A DNA stretch of 64,000 nt from Buddleja alternifolia (lineage: Eukaryota; Streptophyta; Magnoliopsida; Lamiales; Scrophulariaceae), in assembly GCA_019426215.1 (NCBI GenBank), contig CM033391.1, forward strand, positions 9,784,708-9,848,707. The letters are read 5' to 3'. How positions within the stretch are numbered: position 1 is the first letter of the stretch; every line of letters begins with the position of its first letter. Shown piece by piece: positions 21,890 through 33,404 of the stretch. Position numbers and translations under genes: made by a program. The notes beneath the pieces were generated by a model. That model was not told the origin of the DNA. It searched no databases and saw nothing but the letters and a program-made list of their open reading frames with translations.

Positions 21890-23277
21890 TGATAAGAGGC
21901 GTTTTTACGTGTTTTTCAGCCCGTGATGCTCATGCTTTGGATTCAACTATTGCCTAAATCATGCTACATTTGCGTTTAATTGGGATGTTAAGTGATTTCA
22001 GGTGATAAATGAGAGCACACAAAGAAAAGGGCGAAAGATAGCGTATCAAACGAAGTCCAGGTGGATGCTTCGCAGATCCGCGCCCAGGCGCCACATTACC
22101 CATTCCTAGGCTCCAGCCAAAGAGAAGATCAAGTAGCCCATGCAGTACGACGCTTATGCGCCACACATCCCGCGCCTAGGCGCGATACCTTCCACGCCCG
22201 AGTGCCAGATTACCCACGCCTGGGCGCCGACCAACTTTTCCTCCACGAAACTCCAGCCACGTAGACGACGCCTAGGCGCCGATACACCCGCGCCTGGGCG
22301 CCGCTGTAACTGTTTTTTGGAAGCTATAAAGCGAATTTTTCAGCTCATTTTCAAGGGTTCGAACTCCTGGGGATTCAAGGCGATTTTCTGGGTTTTTAGG
22401 CCACTTTCTCATCAATTGGAAGAGATCAAGAAGGAAGGTTAGCTTGGGGATTGAAGATTGAAGTGAAGATCCATCATCAATTCAACATAGGGAGTTTTAA
22501 TAGCTTTCTCTTTTCATTATTGTCCATGAATATGTATATGAATCTATCTATGTTCTTTATGCCATTAATTATGAGATAAGCTTGTAAGACTAGGGCCATA
22601 TAAGGCCAAATTGTGATTTATGCTTATAATAGAGGATTGTTGAAGTGATTCTTATGTTGTTATGTGGTGTGAATTTATGTTTTTGCTTGTTTGACATATG
22701 CTTGATCACCACATGTTAGAATCTTATGCCTAGGTGAATATTTTCAGAGAAAATTGACTTAGGGTGAAAGAAATTCACACCATAACCCGCAACCAATGAA
22801 GAGTTGCCCTAGACTTAGGTAAAGATTCCTGGGTGAAGTTGTTCGATCTAAATCGAGCGAGCTCTACTGCATTAATGCGTGTTTGGTGATTAGATTTTCG
22901 GCTAGATATACTTAGGAAACCATCATTCAATCATAGGAGTTTAGCTTGAGACATCGATTATTCTTTACCCTAGGAGCTTTCACCATAGAAACATAAGTGT
23001 AACCTTCAACGAGAGCCTTTATAAGTATAATTGAGCAATTTGGACTTTGCATGTGCCTTAGTCTCCCTTTATAATTGGTCTTCACTTTGTGTATCTTCGT
23101 TCTTATCTTACGCGTTTTACCTTCAATTTACCTTTACTTTATTTGTTCTTTTTCATTATAAAATCATAAACTAAAATCCAAGTCTCCGTGGTTCGACAAC
23201 CCGGACTTTTAGTCCACTTTTATTACTATCACGACTAGTGCACTTGCTATTCAAGCACGTTAGCTTCTAGCGTGTCA
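21890..23277 (+). mobile_element. Solo LTR of Athila-type family 2, plus strand (1388 bp)
   Basis: It begins TGATAAGAGGCGTTTTTACG and ends CTAGCGTGTCA. It is flanked by the perfect 5-bp duplication ATGCT (21885-21889 and 23278-23282). Removing it rejoins the hAT transposase reading frame (GHLML to GGKNLQVRCWGH). Five copies of CGCC(T/C)(A/G)GGCG lie at 22081, 22173, 22217, 22269 and 22291. Confidence 0.96.
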
Positions 23278-24509
23278 ATGCTTGGTGGTAAAAATCTGCA
23301 AGTACGTTGTTGGGGTCATATCTTGAGTTTAATTGTTCAAGAGGGACTAGATGATATTAGGGAATGTATTAAAAGAGTACGACAAGCAGTGAAGTACGTG
23401 AAAGCATCACCCAAGAGAAAGAATGAATTCCTTCAATATGCTGATCAAGAGCGTATTCCTCGAGGCAAGATGTTGGTTTTAGATGTATGTACTCGATGGA
23501 ATTCAACTTACTTGATGCTTAGATCTGCATTGCATTATAGGAAGGCTTATGATCGTATGAAATCTCGTGATTTGCAATTTAAAGATCCACTAACTTCAGA
23601 AGATTGAGAAAGAGCTGAAATAGTCCATGACTTTTTAGAGACATTTCATGATGTACTAATATTCTTTCAGGAAGCCAATTTTGTACAGAAAATGTGTTTT
23701 TTCGTGAAGTGTACCACATTTTAGTACTTTTACGCGAAAATTCTAATGATCAGAGTACATTACTTGGAGGTATGGCATTGAGCATGCTCATAAAGTTTGA
23801 GAAATATTGGATAGAAAAGGAACCGAATATTTTATTATCTGTTGCCTTGGTTCTTGATCCACGATACAAGCCCAAATACTTAAAGTTTTGTTACAATAAG
23901 ATTTATGATTCTCTTTTGGTTGGAGGTACAACGGAACGTATAGAAAAAGAGTTGCATGCTCTTTTTAATGAGTATTTGGCATTATATGAAACTTCACATT
24001 GCAAAAAAGAATGTTATGGCAAAGATAATGAGGTGAACCACGAGGCAAATTCAGATAAGTCTTCTCTTAGAAAGGTTACAAACTTTATGGAAGAATTTTA
24101 CAAGTTTTGTGAAGAGGAAGATGCAACTGGAAACAAAAGTGAATTGGATGTTTACTTGGAGGAGAAACTACATCCTTCAAAGAATAATGACAATTTTGAT
24201 ATACTTCAATATTGGAAAGATAATGAGTCCAAATTTCCAGTTTTATCTAGAATGGCAAAGGACATCCTAGCCATTCCTATGAGTTCAGTTGCTTCTGAAA
24301 GTGCATTTAGTACTAGTGGAAGAGTTCTTAGCAAGTTTCACAGTTCCGTACTTCCTTCTACTGTTGAAGCTTTGATTTGTGCACAAGACTGGATTAGGAG
24401 TGGACCTGTGCATATTGGCTATGATGAAGAATTTGATACAAGTTTCTCTCTTCTCTGGTATGTATCAAATACCTATGTGCAATTTTTCATTTATTTTAAT
24501 GGCTATTAA
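23278..24509 (+). pseudogene. hAT transposase, C-terminal part (dimerisation domain)
   Basis: It reads VRCWGHILSLIVQEGLDDIR, then VCTRWNSTYLML, broken by TGA at 23605 and a frame change near 23690. The frame from 23694 shows FFREVYHILVLLREN, VALVLDPRYKPKYLKF and the C-terminal dimerisation domain: FDILQYWKDNESKFPVLSRM, DILAIPMSSVASESAFSTSG and LPSTVEALICAQDWI. These are hallmarks of plant Ac-like transposases (RICESLEEPER type). It is not functional as it stands. Confidence 0.93.
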
Positions 24510-25211
24510 ATTAGGTAACAATTTTTTTTATATCTCTCCATATGTTTCTATCTTATTTTATAGCTCTTTACGTATCCAAGACATCATAGGGTTAATTATG
24601 CTTTCCTTGAAGCAATGCAACTACTATAAATTATTAGCAAGTATTTTCTATTGATATATTTTTGCTTCAAATATAATTATTATCAATTATTTTTTTACTT
24701 TTTCATTTTCTTTAATTACTTTACTCTATAATTGATTTATTACTCATAATTCTTTAGAGGAATCTTTTTATAATTTTTGATGGCTTTTATAATATATACT
24801 TCTTATTTGCAGAATTGTAGTCTAGGTGCAAGATAAATGGATTGGAGAACTAACAAGAGGCGATACTATTTACTATAAATTTTCGACTATGCAAACTTAA
24901 GTTTTATGATTTGTCGTTAGAGTATGGATGATGCCAATTTTTTTAATGTTTTTGGGAATGCTTCTTTCTTTTCTTTTTTTGTGTTGATTTATCTATTAGA
25001 TTTCATTTTTACTTGTAGTTTTCTTTTTTAAAAAGAACAAATTTGGGCTGGCTTGGGCACTGCTCGAAACTCGTATAACTTTTCAAGTCAGACCCGAGCT
25101 TTAAAAAAAAAGCTCGTAGAAATTCAAGTCTTGACGAAAAAAGCTCCCATAATATGAAGTTGAGTGTGAGCATGACCAGGCTCGGCTCGCTCGGCTTGAT
25201 TGACAGGCCTA
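24510..25211 (+). other. hAT 3' noncoding and subterminal region
   Basis: AT-rich to about 25010, then GAGC/GCTC-rich subterminal sequence up to the terminal repeat. No gene is seen. Confidence 0.6.
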
Positions 25212-25472
25212 CCAACAAGGTATCATCCGGACCGTTTGTAGTGCTTACGTGGCATTATCTGGATAAACCACCTGTCATCTTGTCATCCGTACAACGTGGA
25301 ATATCTATAAATAGCACTCTTCACAACATGATAAGGGTGGAAGATCTCTCTATTAATCACACTTTAGAGGCAACATCGTATTTATTGATACTCCGACTAT
25401 AAACTTAGAAGTATGATCCCTCTATACAAATTTGGATTCTCTCTGTCTGACCCTACGACCCTAACACTAGAT
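25212..25472 (+). other. Short intergenic piece with TATA-like element
   Basis: ATCTATAAATAGCAC near 25289 resembles a TATA box, followed by a downstream stretch rich in CTCT. It could be a fragment of an unidentified LTR promoter, because plant LTRs often end in similar CTCT-rich U5 sequence. No gene follows. Confidence 0.3.
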
Positions 25473-26117
25473 TAGGGATGGCAATGTGGCGGATACGAAA
25501 TGGGTTTGGCTAAATCCGCTACCCCCTTCATTTAACTTTATTGAAACCCAAAACCCCCCCTCCTCAATACCCTGTGAAGTAGGGTTTTACCCGTTATACC
25601 TGGATGAGTCATAAAAATTCATTAATTCATCCAACCTGTAATGACCCAATCCGAATGCGAATAATCCAACAACTAATAAACATACAACATAGACAAACAT
25701 CATGAAATTCAACACAAATAATCAAATCACATTCATAAGTTAAATATTAACACCCATATCAATACGATACTACACAAAATAACACTCATGACCATGTACT
25801 TCAATTCTTTCTGAGACTTTTCAATTTTACTAATCACTTTTGGTTCACGAATAAAATTTAATAAAAAAATAAAAAATGTTAAGTTATGCAAAGTTAAGCA
25901 GCTTACTTATGCTGAAACTATCAAATAAAAAATCTATTTACTGAATAATATTAACGGGACAGGTTGCACCAAACTCACTACCCGCTCCATACCCGGGCGG
26001 ATCATAAACTTAATATTCATAACCCGCCCCATAACCCATTTGGTGAACCCAAACTCATCCTAACTGGGGCGGGTTCGGGGCGAATACTCATATAACCCTG
26101 CCCCATTGTCATCCTTA
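25473..26117. mobile_element. hAT-type MITE (645 bp)
   Basis: The ends TAGGGATGGCAATGTGGCGG and, on the minus strand, TAAGGATGACAATGGGGCAG match well. Flanking 8-mers CACTAGAT (25465-25472) and CACTGGAA (26118-26125) agree 6 of 8. It includes the GGGTTT/ACCCG-rich subterminal sequence common in this group. There is no ORF. Confidence 0.78.
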
Positions 26118-28129
26118 CACTGGAAGCATATTAATGAAGTGAACTACGTTTAAACCTGATCCTCATGTTGGTAAGTAACTAGGTAGTTTGACTAATCCAA
26201 GTGCAGTTATAGTCTAAATTGTTCTATATTGGGTCCGAATACAAATCAATCCAAACTTAGATTGGCCCCAAATCCACCAAAATCACATACCAAAATTAAT
26301 GAATCAACTACGTTATGAGATTAATGGTTTTTGGCTAGTGTGAGCATTTTTTTTAATCACATATAGACATATATATTGATTTTTTTTAATTTTTTTTGGA
26401 GCTTAAGAAATTGATATAATCTTTTTTTATCTAACAGAGTTTTAAGTGAGTCAAACTCAAGTAAGTTGATCATTTATACACATATATTTTTAAACTTAAT
26501 CGAGTTCAATTTCAAAGTTTATCGAACATAAAAAGGTCTTATTTATTTTATTAAACAAAAACTCAACGGACTTTTGAAATCCATCTCGAGTATTGAATTG
26601 TTTTGAACCCTAACCATATGCACTATAGACAATATTTGATCTTGCTTAGCATATTATTATGCTCTAGCAACTATACAGGGCAGGAAATCACCAAAACAAC
26701 TGGTGAAATTAAGTTCAAGTTGTTCACTAATTGAGTCATTTCAGGTCACTAAAGTTAAATACTAATTAAATTTCTGAATCAGTTCATCTACCACTAAAGT
26801 TAAATACTAAATAAATTTCTCAACTAGTTCATTTAGCATTGGAAGGGGAGATTCAGCTTTACTATTGATGAAAATAAATATGAAAGATGCCTATAAAATA
26901 AGGAATAATAAAACAATAAATGTAGATTTTATAAAAGATGAAAAAATTAGAAGTTCTAAAATTAAGTTCGAATCCCCTAAAAAATTTAAGTTTGAACAAT
27001 AAAGATTCTTTTAATAATTCTTTTACCGTTTCATCACACTCAAGTATGTTTTTGTGTGTGCGCGTGCATTCTTAGCAAAATAGTCCCATTATCGAACTAT
27101 TCTCAAAATGAACGTAAAAATATAATTATTTTAGCATGAATCTATTGCATTAAATAATCCCTAAATATTTAATTTGATGACATAATCTATAACAGTCATT
27201 TTAATTTTTATTCTATTAGTCACGCTCTATAACATTTTTGTCTATAAATATTTTGAAATTTTGATGATATCTTACTCTCACACGTACTTTTATTCTTGCT
27301 CACTTTATGTGACTTGCGATGCCACTTGTAGTAATATCATAGACTATATAGATCATTGTCACCCATCTTTATCAAAAAATATTTGGACTTGTATATTTTC
27401 ATGTATTTTCTAATCATTAGTGCAAGATCCAAATTAGTCTATTTCATGAACGAACTTATTGTTTACGTTTGAAGTTGACTAGGATTTGAGGATATCCAGA
27501 CACTTGTACACGTGCACACTTATTTGTCACTTTATTAGTAGTTAATCCATCCTTAAACCAATCATAATCCTTGTTTAGTATACCGAAATTCAGATTATGT
27601 CAGGTTTGTCCCAAATCAACCACCCTTTATTTTATTAGCATAATCTTTCTTTCGGTGACAAGTGACAAGTGACAACTGAAATTTTATTACAACTCACAAA
27701 ATTTTTTGTGGCTGTGACACCTCACATGTGGCGATATGTGTCAAAACTACAGAAAACTATTACTTCAAGAAAGAAAAAAAGTATTATTTTTTATTATTTA
27801 TTAGAAAGATTTATAATAATATTCAAATCAACATTTCGTGTGACTATAGCTTATTAATTAGGGTAAAATATAATTTACTCCCATCAACTATGAGTTACAA
27901 TATTTTGCCGCTCAATTAAAATGTCAAAACTTACTTAGACGATGAAGTTTTAAGTGATATATGTCAATACATCTATCACAAGGTTAAGATTAAAAATGTC
28001 GTTGTAACTCTATGAGATAAATGAATATCCTTTTCAAGATCCTCTTAGGTGGGTCGCGATTATACATAACTATAGTGTATAGACAAAACATAATTATTTT
28101 GCCTGAGGTAATGGGATGATATTTATAAG
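26118..28129. other. AT-rich intergenic sequence
   Basis: No gene or intact element was recognised. It contains a tandem pair of about 44 bp at 26747-26834. Short reading frames near 27669 have no recognisable features. Confidence 0.5.
26747..26834. repeat. Tandem duplication, about 44 bp
   Basis: Two copies share CACTAAAGTTAAATACTAA, then AAATTTCT and AGTTCAT. They differ at several bases. Confidence 0.85.
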
Positions 28130-28552
28130 CAGGGGCGGACTTACAGTACTTGTAAATTACATTAATCCCCCTCAATTCCAATTTCCATCCCCCTCCCCTC
28201 CCCTCCCCTCCCCCCCCCCACCCCAATTTTTAAAAATCAATTTTTTACCTGATAAAATTTTTTATATTTGAATTTCACTCACCCTAAAGATCGAAAAACA
28301 TCACGTTTTCTCCCTTTATTTTGAGTTTGCTCCCCGCCCCCCCCAACAAAACAAAAATCCTGACTATAACGAAAGAGATATAAGAGTATAAAGTATACCA
28401 AAAGTTGTAAATGAACCTAATTTCTTATTATATTTTTCCCCATAAATATAGCATACCGTACCCCCTTAAATATTTCATCTTTGCCCCCTCGGTAAAATTC
28501 CTCGTTCTATCATTGGTGCCCCCACTGAACTAAACTCCTAGATCCGCCACTA
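28130..28552. mobile_element. hAT-type MITE (423 bp)
   Basis: It is flanked by the perfect 8-bp duplication TTTATAAG (28122-28129 and 28553-28560). The ends are CAGGGGCGGACTTA and, on the minus strand, TAGTGGCGGATCTAG. Like the 18621 element it contains C-rich tracts and CCTTAAAT-type sequence, so the two are probably related families. Confidence 0.87.
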
Positions 28553-30232
28553 TTTATAAGGTTTAGGATACCTTTGTCAAATATGTGGTCGTACATATAA
28601 TATCATCTAAGCGAATCATGTGTTACGGTGTGATTGGAATCGATGTTTGAGGTCGATGGGATCAGCCCTACCTTATCCATGTACGTAGGTCAGATACTTT
28701 CTGATCTGGCTTATGAACCTGACTTCTTGAGGGAGTAATTTTGTTTGGTATATTTCAATAATATTGAGTATGACATATTTTATCTATGTCAATAAGATGG
28801 TCTGTCGAAATCAAATTCCCCTCAAGTTAACCATTACTTTATATTTCCCCACTCTTATTCAGTATTTGTCTTTACCTTTCCACCCGACCCCTCCATGGTC
28901 CTGTTAAAGATCAAATGATTTCAATGGATGAATAATTTAAAAATAATCAAGCACAAAAGAAAATAATGCGTAAAAATAACACAAAGATTTATAGTAGTAA
29001 CCCTAAGGAAAAAATTACTTCCACACTAATTAGTCTATTATTTTTCTCAACTCATCAATAATTACAAATTAAATTCTCCTATTTATAATACTAGTGGGAC
29101 TTAGAAAGTAGGGACAAGGACCTATCAAGTTAGAAAATACAATCCTTGTCAAACTAGGAAATAATTTTTATCAATTTAGGAAGCAAGATCAACAATTTTT
29201 CAAACCTTATCTGCAGGAATGTCGTGTCTATACATCAAGATGTCATGACTTTCTGGATCAAATCAGGCTGTTGTTGTGGCGATGTCAACAATTTGTTATC
29301 GCCGCAATCAATTTCGACCACCGCAGTGACCAAGTGCAATATTTATGCCCCTCCATTCTCCAACTGAACCTTCTCGCCTCTCAATCTCTTCTTTGATTTG
29401 ACTCTATTATTCCAATGATCTCCTACTTGGATAGTGATAAAAAATATCAACTCAACTTTCATAAAACCATTACACTCTCTGAAGTGAATATCAATCTAGT
29501 GCAGCTCACCTCCAAAATCAATGTAGATCAATTGAGCAATCTCATTGCCTCAACAATGCATCTGCCTCCAACGCTCCCACTTAATGCGTTCACTCTTGTT
29601 CTTGGTTGTGTATAATTTCATTTCTTTGAACCCTTCACCACTATTATATTATTCGGATCATAGTGCGAATTTCTATCACATACACATATAAAACTATATT
29701 TGATTAATTAGGATGAAAGTCCATGATTTAGGATCATAGTGATAGAAATTCCTTTATATATAATTACGATTTCCAAATAATTCCACCAAAGTGGGAATAG
29801 ACTTTATACTCATGGTTGAATGAAAAATGAGTTTTTTCATTTTTAACGAGAATAAGTAATTCCATAAACTCTTCGGTTCTACTTGTTTAAGCCATGCCAA
29901 AAGAATTGTGTTTCAAAACAGAGAAAGTCTTTCCTTGACATCACCATTTCCTGTACCGAATGTATCGTCAATGTTATAATAATATTATCAATTAGCATTA
30001 AATTTGTAATGATATATGATTTATATAATAATAATTCCATTAGAAAACTAAGAAAGTATGAAAACTTTCATAAAAACTAAAAAGTCTATTAAGAAAATGC
30101 AGGAGATAGTATAACCATTCTATTTTCTTTTTTTCTGTTTTGGTAAGCTAAATTTATTCTATTTTCATTTTCATTAATTTGAAAAATAGAAATGTTTTCA
30201 TAATTTCTTGACTAAACGGTAATAGTGTTGGC
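28553..30232. other. Intergenic sequence with a possible copia LTR remnant
   Basis: No gene was recognised. From about 28904 (TGTTAAAGATCAAATGA) the sequence resembles decayed copia LTRs, which often contain ACAAAGATTTATAGTGGTT-like blocks; here ACACAAAGATTTATAGTAG. No end or partner LTR could be fixed. Confidence 0.35.
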
Positions 30233-30240
30233 CCAAATTA

Positions 30241-30617
30241 GGGAAAATTGCATAAGACCCCATGTGATATGCGAAACTTGCGCCAAACTTTTTTGTGTTA
30301 ATTTTTTTGCGAATCACCCCCTTGTATTATTTTTTATTCTGCATATTCCCCCTTTTTGTTTTTTGTTTTTGTGTTTTTTTTTATCATAAATGTCAATCCA
30401 AATGCATTTTTGCTCCAAATATATTTATAATAGTTAAATAATTTAATTTGGGCTGGATCTAGAACATTTATGATAGAAAAAAATACTAAAAAAAAAATCA
30501 AAAAAGAAGGAATATCCAGAATAAAAAATAACATAGGGGGTGATTCGTAAAAAAATTAACACAAAGAAATTTGTGATTGGTATCGCGTATCACAGGTGGT
30601 CTTATGTAATTATTCCC
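30241..30617. mobile_element. Fold-back MITE with long inverted repeats (377 bp)
   Basis: Each arm, roughly 130 bases, reads GCATAAGACC or ACATAAGACC, then TTTGTGTTAATTTTTTT, GAATCACCCCC and TTATTTTTTATTCTG. Flanking 8-mers CCAAATTA (30233-30240 and 30618-30625) are identical; a 9-bp CCCAAATTA reading is also possible. The size of the duplication leaves hAT or Mutator origin open. Confidence 0.85.
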
Positions 30618-30625
30618 CCAAATTA

Positions 30626-30945
30626 AATACACAGTAACTACCTGCCACCACATACAGCTCCTCGGGATACGTGGCAATAGCTTATTTTAAAAAATATCAA
30701 CGCCTTTCCTAGGATCCTATGTTTTGAGCCTACCAAAATAACTAAAGGCCGTGTATTTACTCTGCCAACCAAACAAAATTCATTTTCTATATTTGAAGTT
30801 TGAACTCATTATATTCTCGATGTTCCAAATTACGGTGAAATTCTAGAATAAATCAAGTTCAATGGAGCCAGTTTATTTAATATTATTGGATACAATTATT
30901 TTGAATGATTTTTATTATCCTGTTCTTACATTCAATAATATATAG
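30626..30945. other. Intergenic sequence left of the Tat element
   Basis: AT-rich sequence without recognisable genes. Its last five bases, TATAG, are the left target duplication of the Tat element. Confidence 0.6.
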
Positions 30946-31739
30946 TGTTTACACCTAAAAAGAAATGAACTTAAATTGAAGGGCCCAAACAGTCTTATTA
31001 ATGAAAGTAAATGGGCTTAAAGTGAGAAAGCCCAGAATAACTCATGTAATGATTAATGAAAATCGAGAAAAAGGACCTAAAGCAATTTAGTCCGATTTTT
31101 TATAATGAATGGGTTCAAACTGGATATGCCGCTAAGTCAGAAGCCCGCTAAAAGAAGCCCAAAAAGAGAAAGAGGTTACCCAGTTCAGAGACGCGCCAAT
31201 CAAATAATTTGAAAACCCAGTTGAAGGAGGTTACTAATCGTAAGGGAAGTGGGTACGTGATTAAGGGCAAGGCGGAGAAAGGAAGAAAAACACAACAGAA
31301 CAACTCTACACAGTTTTTATCTTTTTCTCTAGGAGTAGACATAATCTTAGGAGCAGCGTAATTTAGGTAATCTTGTAGATCAAATCCTGGTGATCAAGTG
31401 TTGTTGACACCGGCTTATTTACTTGCTCGAAGCATCTTTGTAACACACGACTGGGGATCAATATGGAGGTATAAAATTTATCGTTTTATCAGATTTAAGT
31501 ATTTGGTAGATAATTTTATATCTGGACTTGTATCTTCCTGTCTTATCTATTCTTCCTTATCAATTGCGATCCGAATAACAATTTTAAACAACACGCCAAA
31601 GTGTTAAAGTCTGAACCACCGTCTAGCGTATCAAACTTGAGTGCGGGGGTTGTTAGATAATTTTAAGTGGAGAATTATCACGGGGCTTGATTTAATTGAA
31701 TTAGCTCTTCCTTATTCAATTTGTTTTCATCCAAAAACA
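30946..31739 (+). repeat. 5' LTR of Tat-1
   Basis: It begins TGTTTACACCTAAAAAG and ends CATCCAAAAACA. It matches 42879-43671 throughout with roughly one difference per 20 bases, which makes the insertion fairly old. Confidence 0.95.
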
Positions 31740-31745
31740 AATTTT

Positions 31746-31763
31746 TGGCGACCACAGTGGGAG
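31746..31763 (+). other. Tat-1 primer-binding site
   Basis: TGGCGACCACAGTGGGAG lies just after the LTR. The form resembles sites of Tat-type elements (TGGCGMCCAC...GTGGG). The priming tRNA was not identified. Confidence 0.75.
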
Positions 31764-31821
31764 TTGGTTCACGTAAAATCAACTTCTCAAAATCGTCTAA
31801 GTCTTCCTGATAAGACTAGCA

Positions 31822-32646
31822 ATGGCAGACAAGGTAACTCGTGATGACTACACCGAGGATTTGGATATCCAGCCGGTGACAAAAACTAAAGTCAGAGCGG
31901 ACAAAATGTACGAACAGTTTGTCCGACTTATGAAACAAACCCTAGCAGGTGCTCGAGAGGATCAAAGAAGAGAATTCAATGATCAGTACCGAGCATTGGC
32001 ACAAGAGTCTGCTCGAATATTCATGGCAATTGTACAGGATATTGCTATAAGTACTCGAGATGGTTTTTCTCGAGAAGTCACCCAGGTTATAACTGAACTA
32101 GGTGAAATATTTAATCAAACTTGTGATATTTTTTCGAATATGATAAATACACAAGTAGTATTAGGTCTCGAACCTTTAATTAACGAGCATAATATTTTAA
32201 TCGAAAAAGTATCACAGCTGTTAGAACCAAGGACTCAAAGTAGATATATAAATCCAAATGAGATTCGTCTGGGATATCCTCGAGAAAACAGGCCTCAAAT
32301 TAGTCAATTTGAAATTGGTCAGACTTCAAGACCCTCACATCTCGAAGGCAATAGTAATGTTAATAATAATAACTCTCAAAATATAAATTCGAATTATAAC
32401 CAAACACCGCATCCTAATGTATATAATACAAGTTCAAATCCACATGGTAATCAAAATATAAGGCTTAATGGTCCCTTACCACCGAACGGAATGGGACAAA
32501 CTCCGGCAGGATATCCTCCACGTGAGTTTAGAAATCTCGAGACAGGATTTAATTTTGCCCAAGGGTATTTTGCTAGGGGGCAAAACCAGCATCAGGTGCC
32601 AAGTTTTCCTGGGATCTCGAATAATCCCATGAATACAGGGAACTAG
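31822..32646 (+). CDS. Tat-1 gag, N-terminal ORF (274 aa)
   Basis: The frame is intact from MADKVTRDDYTEDLDIQP. It is mostly helical and charged (MYEQFVRLMKQTLAGAREDQ), then Asn-rich and low in complexity (NVNNNNSQNINSNYNQ), ending at TAG. It has no zinc knuckle, because the element is deleted soon after. After the stop, the same reading continues in another frame (QMPYVGGQTIPND) up to the deletion junction near 32799. Assignment to gag rests on position and style, not on a clear motif. Confidence 0.7.
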   Translation: MADKVTRDDYTEDLDIQPVTKTKVRADKMYEQFVRLMKQTLAGAREDQRREFNDQYRALAQESARIFMAIVQDIAISTRDGFSREVTQVITELGEIFNQTCDIFSNMINTQVVLGLEPLINEHNILIEKVSQLLEPRTQSRYINPNEIRLGYPRENRPQISQFEIGQTSRPSHLEGNSNVNNNNSQNINSNYNQTPHPNVYNTSSNPHGNQNIRLNGPLPPNGMGQTPAGYPPREFRNLETGFNFAQGYFARGQNQHQVPSFPGISNNPMNTGN

Positions 32647-32789
32647 CCTTTTCGGGATTTCAAAATAATCCGAATTATGCTCATACCCCAAATAATTTCC
32701 AAATGCCATATGTTGGGGGACAAACCATTCCCAACGATTATATGGGGGGCAATCTTGGCCGGAATATTTAAATGTATCAGCCCAGTAGC

Positions 32790-33404
32790 AATAACCTTGT
32801 ATGCTCGAGTACATCAACTATTAAGCTATTTCGAGTCTGTAGAAATTACGCACGTGCCAAGGGAAAGTAATCAAATTTCCAATGATTTGGGCCAAATGGA
32901 ATCAGGATATAGGATCAATCCTGACTTACTCGAGTTAACAATTCAACTTGAGACAAGGATTCTGCTACCTTTCGAACAAAGGGCGTTGCAAGTTAATAAA
33001 ATTGATATCTTCAAAGAAAAAGAAGATTGGCGTCTCGAGATTATAGAATACTTGAAGGATCCATCCAAAGGAGGATTTTCCAATAAGTTAAAACTAACGG
33101 CTCACCATTATTTTTATGACGGGCAAGATTTGTATCGAAAAGACCCACAAGGAGTTTTATTAAAGTGCCTCGATTTAGAGGACGCTTTGGCTATAATGGC
33201 AGAAACCCACGAGGGGATTTGTGGGGCTCATCAAGCTGGCCAAAAAATGAGATGACTGATACATCGATATGGTTTTCATTGGCCCACTGTCCTTCGAGAT
33301 TGCATAAATTATGCAAAAGGATGCAAATAGTGTCAAAAATATGGCAGAGTGTTAAGACAGCTCACAATGGAGCTTAACTCAATTGTGAAGCCGTGGCCAT
33401 TTCG
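32790..33404 (+). pseudogene. Tat-1 RNase H end and integrase zinc finger, after internal deletion
   Basis: The frame 32677-33255 switches near 32799 from gag-like sequence to RNase H tail: YARVHQLLSYFESVEITHVP followed by RESNQISNDLGQMES. Protease, RT and most of RNase H are therefore missing, a loss of probably more than 2 kb. The integrase H2C2 finger follows with ETHEGICGAHQAGQKMR, a stop at 33253-33255, then HRYGFHWPTVLRDC and CKQCQKYG. Confidence 0.85.

Larger units (their letters stand above)
19481..25211 (+). mobile_element. hAT DNA transposon (Ac/RICESLEEPER-like), decayed, with nested solo LTR
   Basis: The left end TAGGACTGTCAATGAGCC pairs with the right end, which on the minus strand reads TAGGCCTGTCAATCAAGCC. 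Flanking 8-mers CCAATGAG (19473-19480) and CCAACAAG (25212-25219) agree 6 of 8, the differences being transitions. Subterminal GAGC/GCTC-rich stretches lie at both ends. The transposase lies between (20999-24509) and is split by the solo LTR 21890-23277. Without that LTR the element is about 4.3 kb, typical for autonomous hATs. Confidence 0.88.

Noticed and set aside
25280..25400. TATA box and short ORF as a host gene promoter
   Set aside because: No coding sequence follows; it is more likely a fragment of an LTR or chance.
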